This document shows, in pieces, positions 1 to 9,094 of a stretch of DNA of 64,000 nt; position 1 is the first letter of the stretch; every line of letters begins with the position of its first letter. The notes beneath the pieces are model-generated. The model searched no databases. It was not told the origin of the DNA and saw only the letters and a program-made list of their open reading frames with translations. Source of the stretch: Streptomyces sp. Ru73 (GTDB lineage: Bacteria > Actinomycetota > Actinomycetes > Streptomycetales > Streptomycetaceae); contig NZ_PQSQ01000025.1 of NCBI RefSeq assembly GCF_002920575.1, positions 1 through 64,000 on the forward strand. The letters are read 5' to 3'. Made by a program: the position numbers and the translations under genes.

Positions 1-84
1 GGACTGCGCCAACTGGCCCTCGGCGGTGCCGCCGCGGGTGTGACGTACGTCCTGGGCGCACTGTTCGGGACCGCCGTAGGGTGA
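1..84 (+). CDS. C-terminal end of a VIT/CCC1-like transporter (partial)
   Basis: Only the last 27 codons are in the window, read in frame from base 1 to the TGA at 82-84. The peptide is a Gly/Ala-rich hydrophobic helix (RQLALGGAAAGVTYVLG) that resembles the final membrane segment of VIT1/CCC1-family iron or manganese transporters. The gene runs in the same direction as gltB, with about 290 bases between them. A short hairpin (TATGCG at 90-95 pairing with CGCATA at 102-107) follows the stop and could be a weak terminator. The family call rests on a very short stretch and is tentative. Confidence 0.5.
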   Translation, partial: GLRQLALGGAAAGVTYVLGALFGTAVG

Positions 85-377
85 CTTCCTATGCGGTCCA
101 GCGCATAATTAACGTGTTACCTCGCGGTTTCAGAAGTTGACCAGCGGGCATAAGGCTCTGGCGCCGGAGGCAACGTCGCCCACCGGCGACCCGCGCTGTC
201 GGACGACGTACGTCCCACTGCGTTTCTCGATCCACCGCCTCCGGCGGTGTCCGCATGCTGGAAGCCCCTATCCGATTCTCGAGATAGCGGTCATCCTGTA
301 ACCTGCACGCAAAATTTCGCGGAGGGCCAACGTCGTCCCTCGGCACTGCACATGCCACGACGACGTTGGGAGAGCCG
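85..377 (+). promoter_or_regulatory. gltB upstream region
   Basis: This stretch has no credible gene. It is noticeably more AT-rich than its surroundings around 105-120 and 300-320, as expected for a promoter region. GTAAC at 298-302, six bases, then GCAAA at 309-313 loosely resembles one half of a GlnR box (GTnAC-N6-GaAAC). The match is weak and there is no second half-site pair. The gltB ribosome-binding site (GGGAGAG, 368-374) lies at its end. Confidence 0.4.
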
Positions 378-3300
378 ATGCGTTCCGCGTCCACGCACTC
401 CGCGACCACCGGCAGCGCCACCAGCGCCGCCTGGTCGCCCATGGACGGGCGCCCCGCCCAGCAGGGGATGTACGACCCGCGCAACGAGCACGACGCCTGC
501 GGCGTCGGCTTCGTCGCGACCCTCACCGGTGAGGCGAGCCACGCGCTGGTCGAGCAGGCCCTGACCGTCCTGCGGAACCTCGAACACCGCGGCGCCACCG
601 GCTCCGAGCCCGACTCCGGCGACGGCGCGGGCATCCTCCTGCAGATTCCCGACGCCTTCCTGCGCGAGAACGTCACGTTCGAGCTGCCCGAGGCCGGCGC
701 CTACGCCGCGGGCATCGCCTTCCTCCCCTCGGACGCCGAGGAGGCCCAGGCCGCCGTCTCGAAGATCGAGACGATCGCGTCCGAGGAGGGCCTGACCGTC
801 CTCGGCTGGCGCGTCGTGCCCGTCGCCCCGCAGTTGCTCGGCAACGGCGCCCGCGCCACCATGCCCGCCTTCTCCCAGCTCTTCGTGGCCGACGGCGAGA
901 ACACCGGGCTGGCCCTGGACCGCAAGGCGTTCGTGCTGCGCAAGCGCGCCGAGCGCGAGGCCGGCGTGTACTTCCCGTCGCTGTCCGCACGCACGATCGT
1001 GTACAAGGGCATGCTGACCACCGGGCAGCTGGAGCCGTTCTTCCCGGACCTCTCGGACCGCCGCTTCGCCACCGCCATCGCGCTGGTCCACTCGCGGTTC
1101 TCCACCAACACCTTCCCGAGCTGGCCGCTGGCCCACCCGTACCGCTTCGTCGCGCACAACGGCGAGATCAACACGGTCAAGGGCAACCGCAACTGGATGC
1201 GCGCCCGCGAGTCCCAGCTCGCCTCGAAGCTCTTCGGTGAGTCCACCGAGACGCTGGAGCGCCTGTTCCCCGTCTGCACGCCGGACGCCTCGGACTCCGC
1301 GTCCTTCGACGAGGTCCTGGAGCTGCTCCACCTCGGCGGCCGCTCGCTGCCCCACTCGGTGCTGATGATGGTCCCGGAGGCGTGGGAGAACTCCACCTCC
1401 ATGGACCCGGCCCGGCGCGCCTTCTACCAGTACCACTCCACGATGATGGAGCCCTGGGACGGCCCGGCCTGCGTCACCTTCACCGACGGCACCCAGGTCG
1501 GCGCGGTCCTGGACCGCAACGGCCTGCGCCCCGGCCGCTACTGGGTCACCGACGACGGCCTGGTCGTGCTCTCCTCCGAGGTCGGCGTCCTGGACATCGA
1601 CCCCGCCAAGGTCGTCCGCAAGGGCCGCCTGCAGCCCGGCCGGATGTTCCTCGTGGACACCGCCGAGCACCGCATCATCGAGGACGACGAGATCAAGGGC
1701 GCCCTCGCCGCCGAGCACCCGTACGCGGAGTGGCTGGAGGCCGGCGAGATCGAGCTCGAGGACCTCCCCGAGCGCGAGCACATCGTCCACACCCACGCCT
1801 CGGTCACCCGCCGCCAGCAGACCTTCGGCTACACCGAGGAGGAGCTGCGCGTCCTCCTCGCGCCGATGGCCAAGACCGGCGCCGAGCCGATCGGTTCGAT
1901 GGGCACGGACTCGCCGATCGCCGCGCTCTCCGAGCGCCCCCGGCTGCTCTTCGACTACTTCACCCAGCTGTTCGCGCAGGTCACCAACCCGCCGCTGGAC
2001 GCCATCCGCGAGGAGCTCGTCACCTCGTTGATCTCCTCGCTGGGCCCGCAGGGCAACCTCCTGGAGCCGACCGCTGCCTCCTGCCGCAGCGTCACCCTGC
2101 CCTTCCCGGTGATCGACAACGATGAGCTGGCCAAGCTCATCCACATCAACGCCGACGGCGACATGCCGGGCATGAAGGCCGTCACCCTCTCCGGCCTCTA
2201 CCGCGTGCACGGCGGCGGCGAGGCCCTCGCGGCCCGGATCGAGGAGATCTGCGCCGAGGCCGAGGCCGCCATCGAGGACGGCGCCCGCCTGATCGTGCTG
2301 TCCGACCGGCACTCCGACGCCGAGCACGCGCCGATCCCGTCGCTGCTGCTCACCTCCGCCGTCCACCACCACCTCATCCGCACGAAGCAGCGCACCCAGG
2401 TGGGCCTGCTCGTCGAGGCCGGTGACGTCCGCGAGGTCCACCACGTCGCGCTGCTGATCGGCTACGGCGCCGCCGCGGTCAACCCGTACCTGGCCATGGA
2501 GTCCGTCGAGGACCTGGTCCGGGCCGGCACCTTCCTGCCCGGCGTCGAGCCCGAGACCGCCATCAAGAACCTGATCAAGGCGCTCGGCAAGGGCGTCCTG
2601 AAGGTCATGTCCAAGATGGGCATCTCCACCGTCGCCTCCTACCGCGGCGCGCAGGTCTTCGAGGCCGTCGGCCTGGACGAGGCGTTCGTCGACACCTACT
2701 TCCACGGCACCGCCACCAAGATCGGCGGCGCGGGCCTGGACGTCGTCGCCAAGGAGGTCGCCCAGCGGCACGCCAAGGCGTACCCGGCCTCCGGCATCGC
2801 CCCGGCGCACCGCGCGCTGGACATCGGCGGCGAGTACCAGTGGCGCCGCGAGGGCGAGCCGCACCTCTTCGACCCGGAGACCGTCTTCCGCCTGCAGCAC
2901 TCCACGCGCTCGGGCAAGTACGAGATCTTCAAGAAGTACACCGAGCGGGTCAACGAGCAGTCCGAGCGCCTGATGACGCTGCGCGGCCTGTTCGGCTTCA
3001 AGTCCGACCGCCCCTCGATCCCGATCGAGGAGGTCGAGCCGGTCAGCGAGATCGTCAAGCGGTTCTCCACCGGCGCCATGTCGTACGGCTCCATCTCCCA
3101 GGAGGCGCACGAGACCCTCGCCATCGCCATGAACCAGCTGGGCGGCAAGTCCAACACCGGTGAGGGCGGCGAGGACCCGGAGCGCCTGTACGACCCGGCG
3201 CGCCGCTCGTCCATCAAGCAGGTCGCCTCCGGGCGTTTCGGTGTGACCAGCGAGTACCTGGTCAACTCCGACGACATCCAGATCAAGATGGCGCAGGGCG

Positions 3301-4988
3301 CCAAGCCCGGCGAGGGCGGCCAGCTGCCCGGCCACAAGGTCTACCCGTGGGTCGCCAAGACGCGGCACTCGACGCCGGGCGTGGGCCTGATCTCCCCGCC
3401 GCCGCACCACGACATCTACTCCATCGAGGACCTGGCGCAGCTGATCCACGACCTGAAGAACGCGAACCCGCAGGCGCGGATTCACGTGAAGCTGGTCTCC
3501 GAGGTCGGCGTCGGCACGGTCGCAGCGGGTGTCTCCAAGGCGCACGCGGACGTGGTCCTGATCTCCGGCCACGACGGCGGTACGGGCGCCTCGCCGCTCA
3601 CCTCGCTGAAGCACGCCGGTGGTCCCTGGGAGCTCGGCCTCGCCGAGACCCAGCAGACGCTGCTGCTCAACGGCCTGCGCGACCGCATCGTCGTGCAGAC
3701 CGACGGCCAGCTGAAGACCGGCCGCGACGTGGTCATCGCCGCCCTGCTGGGCGCCGAGGAGTACGGCTTCGCGACCGCCCCGCTGGTGGTCTCCGGCTGC
3801 GTCATGATGCGCGTCTGCCACCTGGACACCTGCCCGGTCGGCATCGCCACGCAGAACCCGACGCTGCGCGAGCGCTACAGCGGCAAGGCCGAGTACGTCG
3901 TCAACTTCTTCCAGTACATCGCGCAGGAGGTCCGCGAGCTCCTCGCCGAGCTGGGCTTCCGCACGCTGGAGGAGGCCGTCGGCCACGCCGAGCTGCTGGA
4001 CACCACCCGCGCGGTGAACCACTGGAAGGCGCAGGGCCTGGACCTGGCCCCGCTGCTGCACGTGCCCGAGCTGCCCGAGGGCGCCGTCCGCCACCAGCTG
4101 GTCCCCCAGGACCACGGCCTGGAGAAGGCGCTGGACAACCAGCTCATCAAGCTGGCCGCCGACGCCCTCAACGCGGACACCGCGGAGCAGGCCCAGCCCG
4201 TCCGGGCGCAGGTCGCCATCCGCAACATCAACCGCACGGTCGGCACCATGCTGGGCCACGAGGTGACGAAGAAGTTCGGCGGCGCGGGCCTGCCCGACGA
4301 CACCATCGACATCACCTTCACCGGCTCGGCGGGCCAGTCCTTCGGCGCCTTCCTGCCGCGCGGTGTCACCCTCCGCCTGGAAGGCGACGCCAACGACTAC
4401 GTCGGCAAGGGCCTCTCCGGCGGCCGCATCGTCGTCCGCCCGGACCGCGGCGCCGACCACCTGGCGGAGTACTCCACCATCGCGGGCAACACCCTCGCCT
4501 ATGGCGCCACCGGCGGCGAGCTGTACCTGCGCGGCAAGGTCGGCGAGCGGTTCTGCGTCCGCAACTCCGGCGCCACGGTGGTCTCCGAGGGCGTGGGCGA
4601 CCACGGCTGCGAGTACATGACCGGCGGCAACGCGGTCGTCCTGGGCGAGACGGGCCGCAACTTCGCGGCCGGCATGTCCGGCGGCTTCGCCTACGTCATC
4701 GACCTCGACCCGGCCAACGTCAACAAGGACATGACCGCCGCGGTCAACCCGCTCAACGAGACCGACAAGCAGTGGCTGCACGACGTGGTGCGCCGCCACC
4801 AGGAGGAGACCGGCTCCACCGTCGCGGAGAAGCTCCTCGCCGACTGGGATGCCGCTGCCGCACGGTTCAGCAAGGTCATCCCGCCCACGTACCAGGCAGT
4901 GCTCGCCGCCAAGGAAGCCGCCGAGCAGGCCGGACTCTCCGAGTCCGAGACCCACGAGAAGATGATGGAGGCGGCGACCAATGGCTGA
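378..4988 (+). CDS. gltB: Glutamate synthase [NADPH] large subunit
   Basis: This is the large (alpha) subunit of GOGAT, which makes two glutamates from glutamine and 2-oxoglutarate. With GltD it is the nitrogen-assimilation partner of glutamine synthetase. The protein is about 1536 residues, the usual length. Domains in order: class-II glutamine amidotransferase with nucleophile Cys41 ([10 protein letters not shown]) after a propeptide of about 40 residues; central domain; FMN-binding synthase domain with GGTGASPL; Fe-S cysteines in the motif C-x5-C-x4-C around [14 protein letters not shown]-terminal beta-helix rich in Gly (GAxGGxxY). ATG 378 is chosen because GGGAGAG lies just upstream. An in-frame TTG at 366 and ATG at 441 are alternatives. 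The stop overlaps the gltD start by 8 bases, so the two are translationally coupled. Confidence 0.97.
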   Translation: MRSASTHSATTGSATSAAWSPMDGRPAQQGMYDPRNEHDACGVGFVATLTGEASHALVEQALTVLRNLEHRGATGSEPDSGDGAGILLQIPDAFLRENVTFELPEAGAYAAGIAFLPSDAEEAQAAVSKIETIASEEGLTVLGWRVVPVAPQLLGNGARATMPAFSQLFVADGENTGLALDRKAFVLRKRAEREAGVYFPSLSARTIVYKGMLTTGQLEPFFPDLSDRRFATAIALVHSRFSTNTFPSWPLAHPYRFVAHNGEINTVKGNRNWMRARESQLASKLFGESTETLERLFPVCTPDASDSASFDEVLELLHLGGRSLPHSVLMMVPEAWENSTSMDPARRAFYQYHSTMMEPWDGPACVTFTDGTQVGAVLDRNGLRPGRYWVTDDGLVVLSSEVGVLDIDPAKVVRKGRLQPGRMFLVDTAEHRIIEDDEIKGALAAEHPYAEWLEAGEIELEDLPEREHIVHTHASVTRRQQTFGYTEEELRVLLAPMAKTGAEPIGSMGTDSPIAALSERPRLLFDYFTQLFAQVTNPPLDAIREELVTSLISSLGPQGNLLEPTAASCRSVTLPFPVIDNDELAKLIHINADGDMPGMKAVTLSGLYRVHGGGEALAARIEEICAEAEAAIEDGARLIVLSDRHSDAEHAPIPSLLLTSAVHHHLIRTKQRTQVGLLVEAGDVREVHHVALLIGYGAAAVNPYLAMESVEDLVRAGTFLPGVEPETAIKNLIKALGKGVLKVMSKMGISTVASYRGAQVFEAVGLDEAFVDTYFHGTATKIGGAGLDVVAKEVAQRHAKAYPASGIAPAHRALDIGGEYQWRREGEPHLFDPETVFRLQHSTRSGKYEIFKKYTERVNEQSERLMTLRGLFGFKSDRPSIPIEEVEPVSEIVKRFSTGAMSYGSISQEAHETLAIAMNQLGGKSNTGEGGEDPERLYDPARRSSIKQVASGRFGVTSEYLVNSDDIQIKMAQGAKPGEGGQLPGHKVYPWVAKTRHSTPGVGLISPPPHHDIYSIEDLAQLIHDLKNANPQARIHVKLVSEVGVGTVAAGVSKAHADVVLISGHDGGTGASPLTSLKHAGGPWELGLAETQQTLLLNGLRDRIVVQTDGQLKTGRDVVIAALLGAEEYGFATAPLVVSGCVMMRVCHLDTCPVGIATQNPTLRERYSGKAEYVVNFFQYIAQEVRELLAELGFRTLEEAVGHAELLDTTRAVNHWKAQGLDLAPLLHVPELPEGAVRHQLVPQDHGLEKALDNQLIKLAADALNADTAEQAQPVRAQVAIRNINRTVGTMLGHEVTKKFGGAGLPDDTIDITFTGSAGQSFGAFLPRGVTLRLEGDANDYVGKGLSGGRIVVRPDRGADHLAEYSTIAGNTLAYGATGGELYLRGKVGERFCVRNSGATVVSEGVGDHGCEYMTGGNAVVLGETGRNFAAGMSGGFAYVIDLDPANVNKDMTAAVNPLNETDKQWLHDVVRRHQEETGSTVAEKLLADWDAAAARFSKVIPPTYQAVLAAKEAAEQAGLSESETHEKMMEAATNG

Positions 4989-6441
4989 CCCCAAGGGCTT
5001 CCTGAACCACGACCGCGAGGTCGCCAAGACCCGTCCCGTCGAGGAGCGCGTCAAGGACTGGAACGAGGTCTACCAGCCCGGCTCCCTGCTGCCGATCATC
5101 AGCAAGCAGGCGTCGCGCTGCATGGACTGCGGCATCCCGTTCTGCCACAACGGCTGCCCGCTGGGGAACCTCATCCCCGAGTGGAACGACTACGCCTACC
5201 GTGAGGACTGGGAGGCCGCCAGCGAGCGGCTGCACGCGACCAACAACTTCCCGGAGTTCACCGGTCGCCTCTGCCCCGCGCCGTGCGAGGCCGCCTGCGT
5301 GCTGGGCATCAACCAGCCGCCGGTGACCATCAAGAACGTCGAGGTCTCCATCATCGACAAGGCGTGGGACAACGGGGACGTCACCCCGCAGCCGCCCGAG
5401 CGCCTGTCCGGCAAGACCGTCGCCGTCATCGGCTCGGGCCCGGCCGGCCTTGCCGCGGCCCAGCAGCTGACCCGGGCCGGCCACACCGTCGCCGTCTACG
5501 AGCGCGCGGACCGTATCGGTGGTCTCCTCCGCTACGGCATCCCCGAGTTCAAGATGGAGAAGCGGCACATCAACCGCCGCATCGAGCAGATGCGCGCGGA
5601 GGGCACCAAGTTCCGCACCGAGGTGGAGATCGGCCGCGACATCGACGCCGCGAAGCTGCGCCGCCGCTACGACGCCGTCGTGATCGCCGCGGGCTCGACC
5701 ACCTCCCGCGACCTGCCGGTGCCCGGCCGTGAGCTCAAGGGCATCCACTTCGCGATGGAGTACCTGCCGCTCGCGAACAAGGTGCAGGAGGGCGACCTGA
5801 CGGTCTCCCCGATCTCCGCCGAGGGCAAGCACGTCGTCGTCATCGGCGGCGGTGACACCGGCGCCGACTGCGTCGGCACCGCGCACCGCCAGGGCGCGCT
5901 CTCCGTCACCCAGCTGGAGATCATGCCCAAGCCGGGCGAGGAGCGGAACGAGAACCAGCCCTGGCCGACCTTCCCGATGCTCTACAAGGTCACCTCCGCG
6001 CACGAGGAGGGCGGCGAGCGGCTGTACTCCGTCTCCACCACCCACTTCGAGGGCGACGAGGACGGCAACGTCCAGTGGCTGCACCTGATCGAGGTGGAGT
6101 TCAAGGACGGCAAGCTGGAGCAGAAGCCGGGCACCGAGCGGAAGATCCCGGCCCAGCTGGTCACCCTCGCCATGGGCTTCACCGGCACGGACAAGGAGAA
6201 CGGCCTGGTCGAGCAGTTCGGCCTGGAGCTGGACGAGCGCGGCAACATCGCGCGCAACGCCGAGTTCGAGACCAACGTCCCCGGCGTGTTCGTCGCCGGT
6301 GACGCGGGCCGCGGCCAGTCCCTGATCGTGTGGGCCATCGCCGAGGGCCGCTCCGCGGCCAAGGGCGTGGACCGCTTCCTGACCGGCGCGTCCTCGCTGC
6401 CGGCCCCGATCAAGCCCACGGACCGCGCCCTGGCGGTGTGA
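4981..6441 (+). CDS. gltD: Glutamate synthase small subunit
   Basis: This is the small (beta) subunit of GOGAT. It takes electrons from NADPH through FAD and passes them by [4Fe-4S] clusters to the FMN of GltB. It has 486 residues, normal for the family. The N-terminal cluster ligands are in [17 protein letters not shown] and [13 protein letters not shown] first dinucleotide-binding fold follows ([12 protein letters not shown]), then a second ([14 protein letters not shown]), and a C-terminal FAD motif ([18 protein letters not shown]). The ATG lies inside the last codons of gltB (ATGGCTGA). A strong terminator hairpin follows the stop, so gltBD is a self-contained two-gene operon. Confidence 0.97.
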   Translation: MADPKGFLNHDREVAKTRPVEERVKDWNEVYQPGSLLPIISKQASRCMDCGIPFCHNGCPLGNLIPEWNDYAYREDWEAASERLHATNNFPEFTGRLCPAPCEAACVLGINQPPVTIKNVEVSIIDKAWDNGDVTPQPPERLSGKTVAVIGSGPAGLAAAQQLTRAGHTVAVYERADRIGGLLRYGIPEFKMEKRHINRRIEQMRAEGTKFRTEVEIGRDIDAAKLRRRYDAVVIAAGSTTSRDLPVPGRELKGIHFAMEYLPLANKVQEGDLTVSPISAEGKHVVVIGGGDTGADCVGTAHRQGALSVTQLEIMPKPGEERNENQPWPTFPMLYKVTSAHEEGGERLYSVSTTHFEGDEDGNVQWLHLIEVEFKDGKLEQKPGTERKIPAQLVTLAMGFTGTDKENGLVEQFGLELDERGNIARNAEFETNVPGVFVAGDAGRGQSLIVWAIAEGRSAAKGVDRFLTGASSLPAPIKPTDRALAV

Positions 6442-6488
6442 TCACCCGCCACCCCTGAATGTCCCGTACAACGGAGTACGGAACAAAC

Positions 6489-6530
6489 GCGGCGCCTGCC
6501 CCTTCCCCGACCGGTGAGGGCAGGCGCCGC
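6489..6530 (+). terminator. gltBD terminator hairpin
   Basis: A perfect 13-bp inverted repeat (GCGGCGCCTGCCC at 6489-6501, GGGCAGGCGCCGC at 6518-6530) with a 16-base loop lies 48 bases after the gltD stop. There is no T-tract, which is common for Streptomyces terminators. Confidence 0.85.
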
Positions 6531-6641
6531 ACGTGTGTGGGGGAGTTCCGGCCGCGTTTCACTCGATCGAAGCGATGAGTGCCTATCGTGGTCCTGGAGA
6601 CTGCCGTGCTCCATACGCTGTGCCCGAAAAAGAGGCGCGCG

Positions 6642-7229
6642 ATGACCCTGATGCATCACGAGATGGCTGAGGACATGTCGCCGATCGAGGACCCGCACGA
6701 TCTGCTGCGCTTTCTGGAAGATCTCCCTGAGCTCGATCAGCTGAAGATCGAGCTCATCGACGGAAAGATCGTGATGCAGGCGTCGGCGGCACCGTTCCAC
6801 AATCAGATCGTCATGAAGCTCGGCATGCAGTTCGAGTCGCACGGCTGGACCTCGTTGCCGGGCCAGGCCCTGATCTCCCCCATCTCCTCGTTCGAACCGA
6901 AGGCGGATCTCACTGTCACCACGCTCGAGGCGATGGCCGACAACGCCAACCCCTTTCCCGCGGAGCGAGTGGCCCTCGTAGTGGAGATCGTCTCCAGCGA
7001 CAAGGACGTCGACTACATCAAGAAGCGTTTCTGGTACGGCATGAGCGAGATCCCGCTCTATCTCGTGATCGACCCGAACGTAGGCACCTGCTCGCTGCAC
7101 TCGCAGCCGCACACCAACGGCTACCGGACCGTGACCACCTCGGAGTTCGGCGAGCCGGTGGAGCTGCCGGCCCCGTTCGGCTTCGGGGTCGACACCTCCA
7201 CCTTCAAGCTGTACCCGCCCAAGCAGTAG
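6642..7229 (+). CDS. Uma2 family (DUF820) restriction-endonuclease-like protein
   Basis: This is a protein of about 195 residues with the PD-(D/E)xK nuclease fold of the Uma2/DUF820 family. The family is very common in Streptomyces and cyanobacteria and has no established role; some members may be DNA-repair or mobile-element nucleases. Visible signature pieces are EliDGKIVMQASAAP near the N-terminus, PKADLTV with the acidic residue, then LVVEIVSSDKDVDYIKK with E-x-V and a downstream Lys, and LYLVIDPN. ATG 6642 is preferred because AGAGG lies 7 bases upstream. An in-frame GTG at 6579 would add 21 residues without a good ribosome-binding site. The gene stands alone behind the gltBD terminator and converges with the next gene. 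Confidence 0.85.
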   Translation: MTLMHHEMAEDMSPIEDPHDLLRFLEDLPELDQLKIELIDGKIVMQASAAPFHNQIVMKLGMQFESHGWTSLPGQALISPISSFEPKADLTVTTLEAMADNANPFPAERVALVVEIVSSDKDVDYIKKRFWYGMSEIPLYLVIDPNVGTCSLHSQPHTNGYRTVTTSEFGEPVELPAPFGFGVDTSTFKLYPPKQ

Positions 7230-7235
7230 GGCCGG

Positions 7236-7709
7236 TCAGCCCTCCTCCGCCACCAGGCGCGCCGGGAAGCCGCCCGTGGCGATGGGGCCCCAGCGGCGGG
7301 GGGTGATACGGATGATGGACTTGCCCTGCTTGATCATGGCGGCGCGGTACTCGTCCCAGTCGGGGTGCTCGCCGGAGATGTTGCGGAAGTACTCCACCAG
7401 CGGCTCGACCGAGTCCGGCGCGTCGATGACCTCGGCCTCGCCGTCGACCTGCACCCACGGACCGTTCCAGTCGTCGGACAGGACGATGACGCTGACGGAC
7501 GGCGCGCGGCGGGCGTTGCGGACCTTGGCGCGCTCGGGGTACGTCGAGATGACGATCCGGCCCGAGTCGTCCACGCCGCAGGTCAGCGGCGAGCCCTGGG
7601 GGGTGCCGTCCGACCGGCGGGTGAGCAGGATGGCGCGGTGCCGGGGGCGGACGAACTCCAGGAGTTCGGGCAGTTCGACGGTCTTGTTGGTGGCGATGGA
7701 AGGGCTCAT
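7236..7709 (-). CDS. PPOX-class F420-dependent oxidoreductase
   Basis: This 157-residue protein has the split beta-barrel flavin/deazaflavin fold of the pyridoxamine-5'-phosphate-oxidase superfamily, F420-binding branch. Family features are RRSDGTPQGSPL, the strand VISTYPERAKVRNARR with the basic residues expected near the cofactor phosphate, VSVIVLSDDWNGPWVQVDG, and the C-terminal RRWGPIATGG. The small length is typical. Actinobacterial members commonly reduce small substrates with F420H2. Its own substrate cannot be told. It converges with the Uma2 gene with only 6 bases between stops. Confidence 0.85.
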   Translation of the reverse strand: MSPSIATNKTVELPELLEFVRPRHRAILLTRRSDGTPQGSPLTCGVDDSGRIVISTYPERAKVRNARRAPSVSVIVLSDDWNGPWVQVDGEAEVIDAPDSVEPLVEYFRNISGEHPDWDEYRAAMIKQGKSIIRITPRRWGPIATGGFPARLVAEEG

Positions 7710-7787
7710 ACGGGCGAGCCTAGGCGCTGGAGTGCGCTCGAAGCCCCACCGCCGCGACCCATGGGGCCGGCCCGTACCGCACCGGTA

Positions 7788-8783
7788 CTACAGCAGGCCC
7801 GCCTCGCCCGCCCGGGCGATCGCCTCGACGCGGTTCCGGGCCCCGAGCTTGTGCAGGGCGGACTGCAGATAGGTCTTCACCGTGTTGCGGGCCAGGTCCA
7901 GTTCCGCGGCGATCTCCGGGTTGGTCCGGCCCAGCGCGGCCTGCCGCAGCACCTCGTGCTCGCGCCGGGTCAGGCCCGCCTCCTTCCGCCGCCGCAGCAG
8001 CTCGGCGCCGTCCGGCGCGGGCAGCCGCGGGCCGGACGCGTGGCCGGCCGCCGCGACCTCCCGGAGCGCAGCCGCCAGGTCCGCGGTCGCCGCGTCCTTC
8101 CGCAGCGAGCGGCGCAGGGCCACGCCCGCCTCGGCGAGCTGCCGTTCGACGCCGCCCAACCGGGCGGCGAGCCCCGGCTCCGCCGCGTACCCGGTGCGCA
8201 GGTCCCGCACCTGCGCCCCCAGCGTGGCGAGCAGCGCGCCGACCGAGTCGTGCAGCGACTCCGCGATCCGCCGCCGCTCGGCCGCCGCCTCCGCCGCGCG
8301 CTCCGCGTGCACCCGGTCGGCCACCGTCAGCGCCACGGCAACGGCGTCGGCCAGGCCGCTGAGCGCGGCGGTCTCGGCTGCGGTGAACCCGGCGCCGCCC
8401 CGCCGGGCCACGGAGACCACGCCGAGCAGCTCACCGGCGTGCACGACGGGCACGCCGAGCATGGCCCGAACGCCCTCGGCACCGACCGGCCCGTCGAAGT
8501 CATGGGTGATCACCCGCGAGCGCGCGTAGTCCCGTACCCGGCAGACCTCGCCGGTGGCCAGCACCTTGCCGCCCACGCCCGATCCGGCGGGGATCACCAG
8601 GCCGTGCAGCCCGTCGTGGCGGGTGCCCGCCCAGAACCGCATGACAGCGGTCCCGCCCCGCTCGACCTGCCCGGCCAGGCCGATGTCGGCGCCCGCCAGG
8701 ACCCGCGCCCGCCGGGCGGCCTCCCGCAGCGCGGCGCGCCGGTCCAGCAGGCCCACCAGGTCGGCGTGCGTGCCCGTGCTCAT
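7788..8783 (-). CDS. GAF-domain LuxR-type transcriptional regulator
   Basis: This 331-residue cytoplasmic regulator has a GAF ligand-binding domain at residues about 25-165 (HDGLHGLVIPAGSGVGGKVL, VRAMLGVPVVHAGELLGVV). A helix follows with an H-box-like motif (RRRIAESLHDSVGALL, His178) as seen in HisKA_3 kinases. The C-terminal LuxR HTH is at about 265-325 (TRREHEVLRQAALGRTNPEIAAELDLARNTVKTY). No ATPase domain is present, so the H-box region is probably only a dimerisation helix. Start ATG 8783 (MSTGTHADL) is taken because upstream in-frame sequence is low-complexity. The gene diverges from the propionyl-CoA synthetase gene across 311 bases containing two palindromes, so it may control that operon and itself. 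Confidence 0.85.
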   Translation of the reverse strand: MSTGTHADLVGLLDRRAALREAARRARVLAGADIGLAGQVERGGTAVMRFWAGTRHDGLHGLVIPAGSGVGGKVLATGEVCRVRDYARSRVITHDFDGPVGAEGVRAMLGVPVVHAGELLGVVSVARRGGAGFTAAETAALSGLADAVAVALTVADRVHAERAAEAAAERRRIAESLHDSVGALLATLGAQVRDLRTGYAAEPGLAARLGGVERQLAEAGVALRRSLRKDAATADLAAALREVAAAGHASGPRLPAPDGAELLRRRKEAGLTRREHEVLRQAALGRTNPEIAAELDLARNTVKTYLQSALHKLGARNRVEAIARAGEAGLL

Positions 8784-9094
8784 GGCCCGAGTGTCCCACC
8801 GGCCCCGCCCGCCGCGCCGTGGCCGCCGACACACCAGGTGTATCCATGTCCGGGCGGCGCCTCCGCGCGGAGACCGGGCGGGAGGGTCTCCATATGGAGG
8901 TGTTGCGGGGCGCCCGGCCGCTCCATGATGACCTGCACGGGAGGGCGGCGCCGCGCGGGCCGCAAGGCGCGCCTCTTCCTCCGGCGCCCTGTACGGGACA
9001 CAGTGGACGCCCGAAGGACCGACCAGGACGCAGTCAGGGCGGGCGAACGGATGCCTGTGCGGCCGGTCGGCTGACACGAGGAGTGAGCGCGAAG
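8784..9094. promoter_or_regulatory. Divergent regulatory region, LuxR-type regulator / prpE
   Basis: There is no gene here. Two short perfect palindromes stand out: ACACC-A-GGTGT at 8831-8841, and CTCCATATGGAG at 8888-8899. Their placement between a regulator and its divergent neighbour fits operator sites for the GAF/LuxR protein, though neither matches an operator I know. The ribosome-binding site for prpE is ACGAGGAG at about 9075-9083. Confidence 0.5.

Noticed and set aside
298..313. GlnR box before gltB
   Set aside because: Only one half-site is loosely matched (GTAAC-N6-GCAAA) with no second repeat, so it is noted in the region entry but not claimed.
291..5054. Very long open frame antisense to gltB
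   Set aside because: High GC with G/C-ended codons keeps antisense frames open. The product has Asp/Arg/Gly/Val-biased composition with no motifs, while gltB on the other strand is unmistakable.
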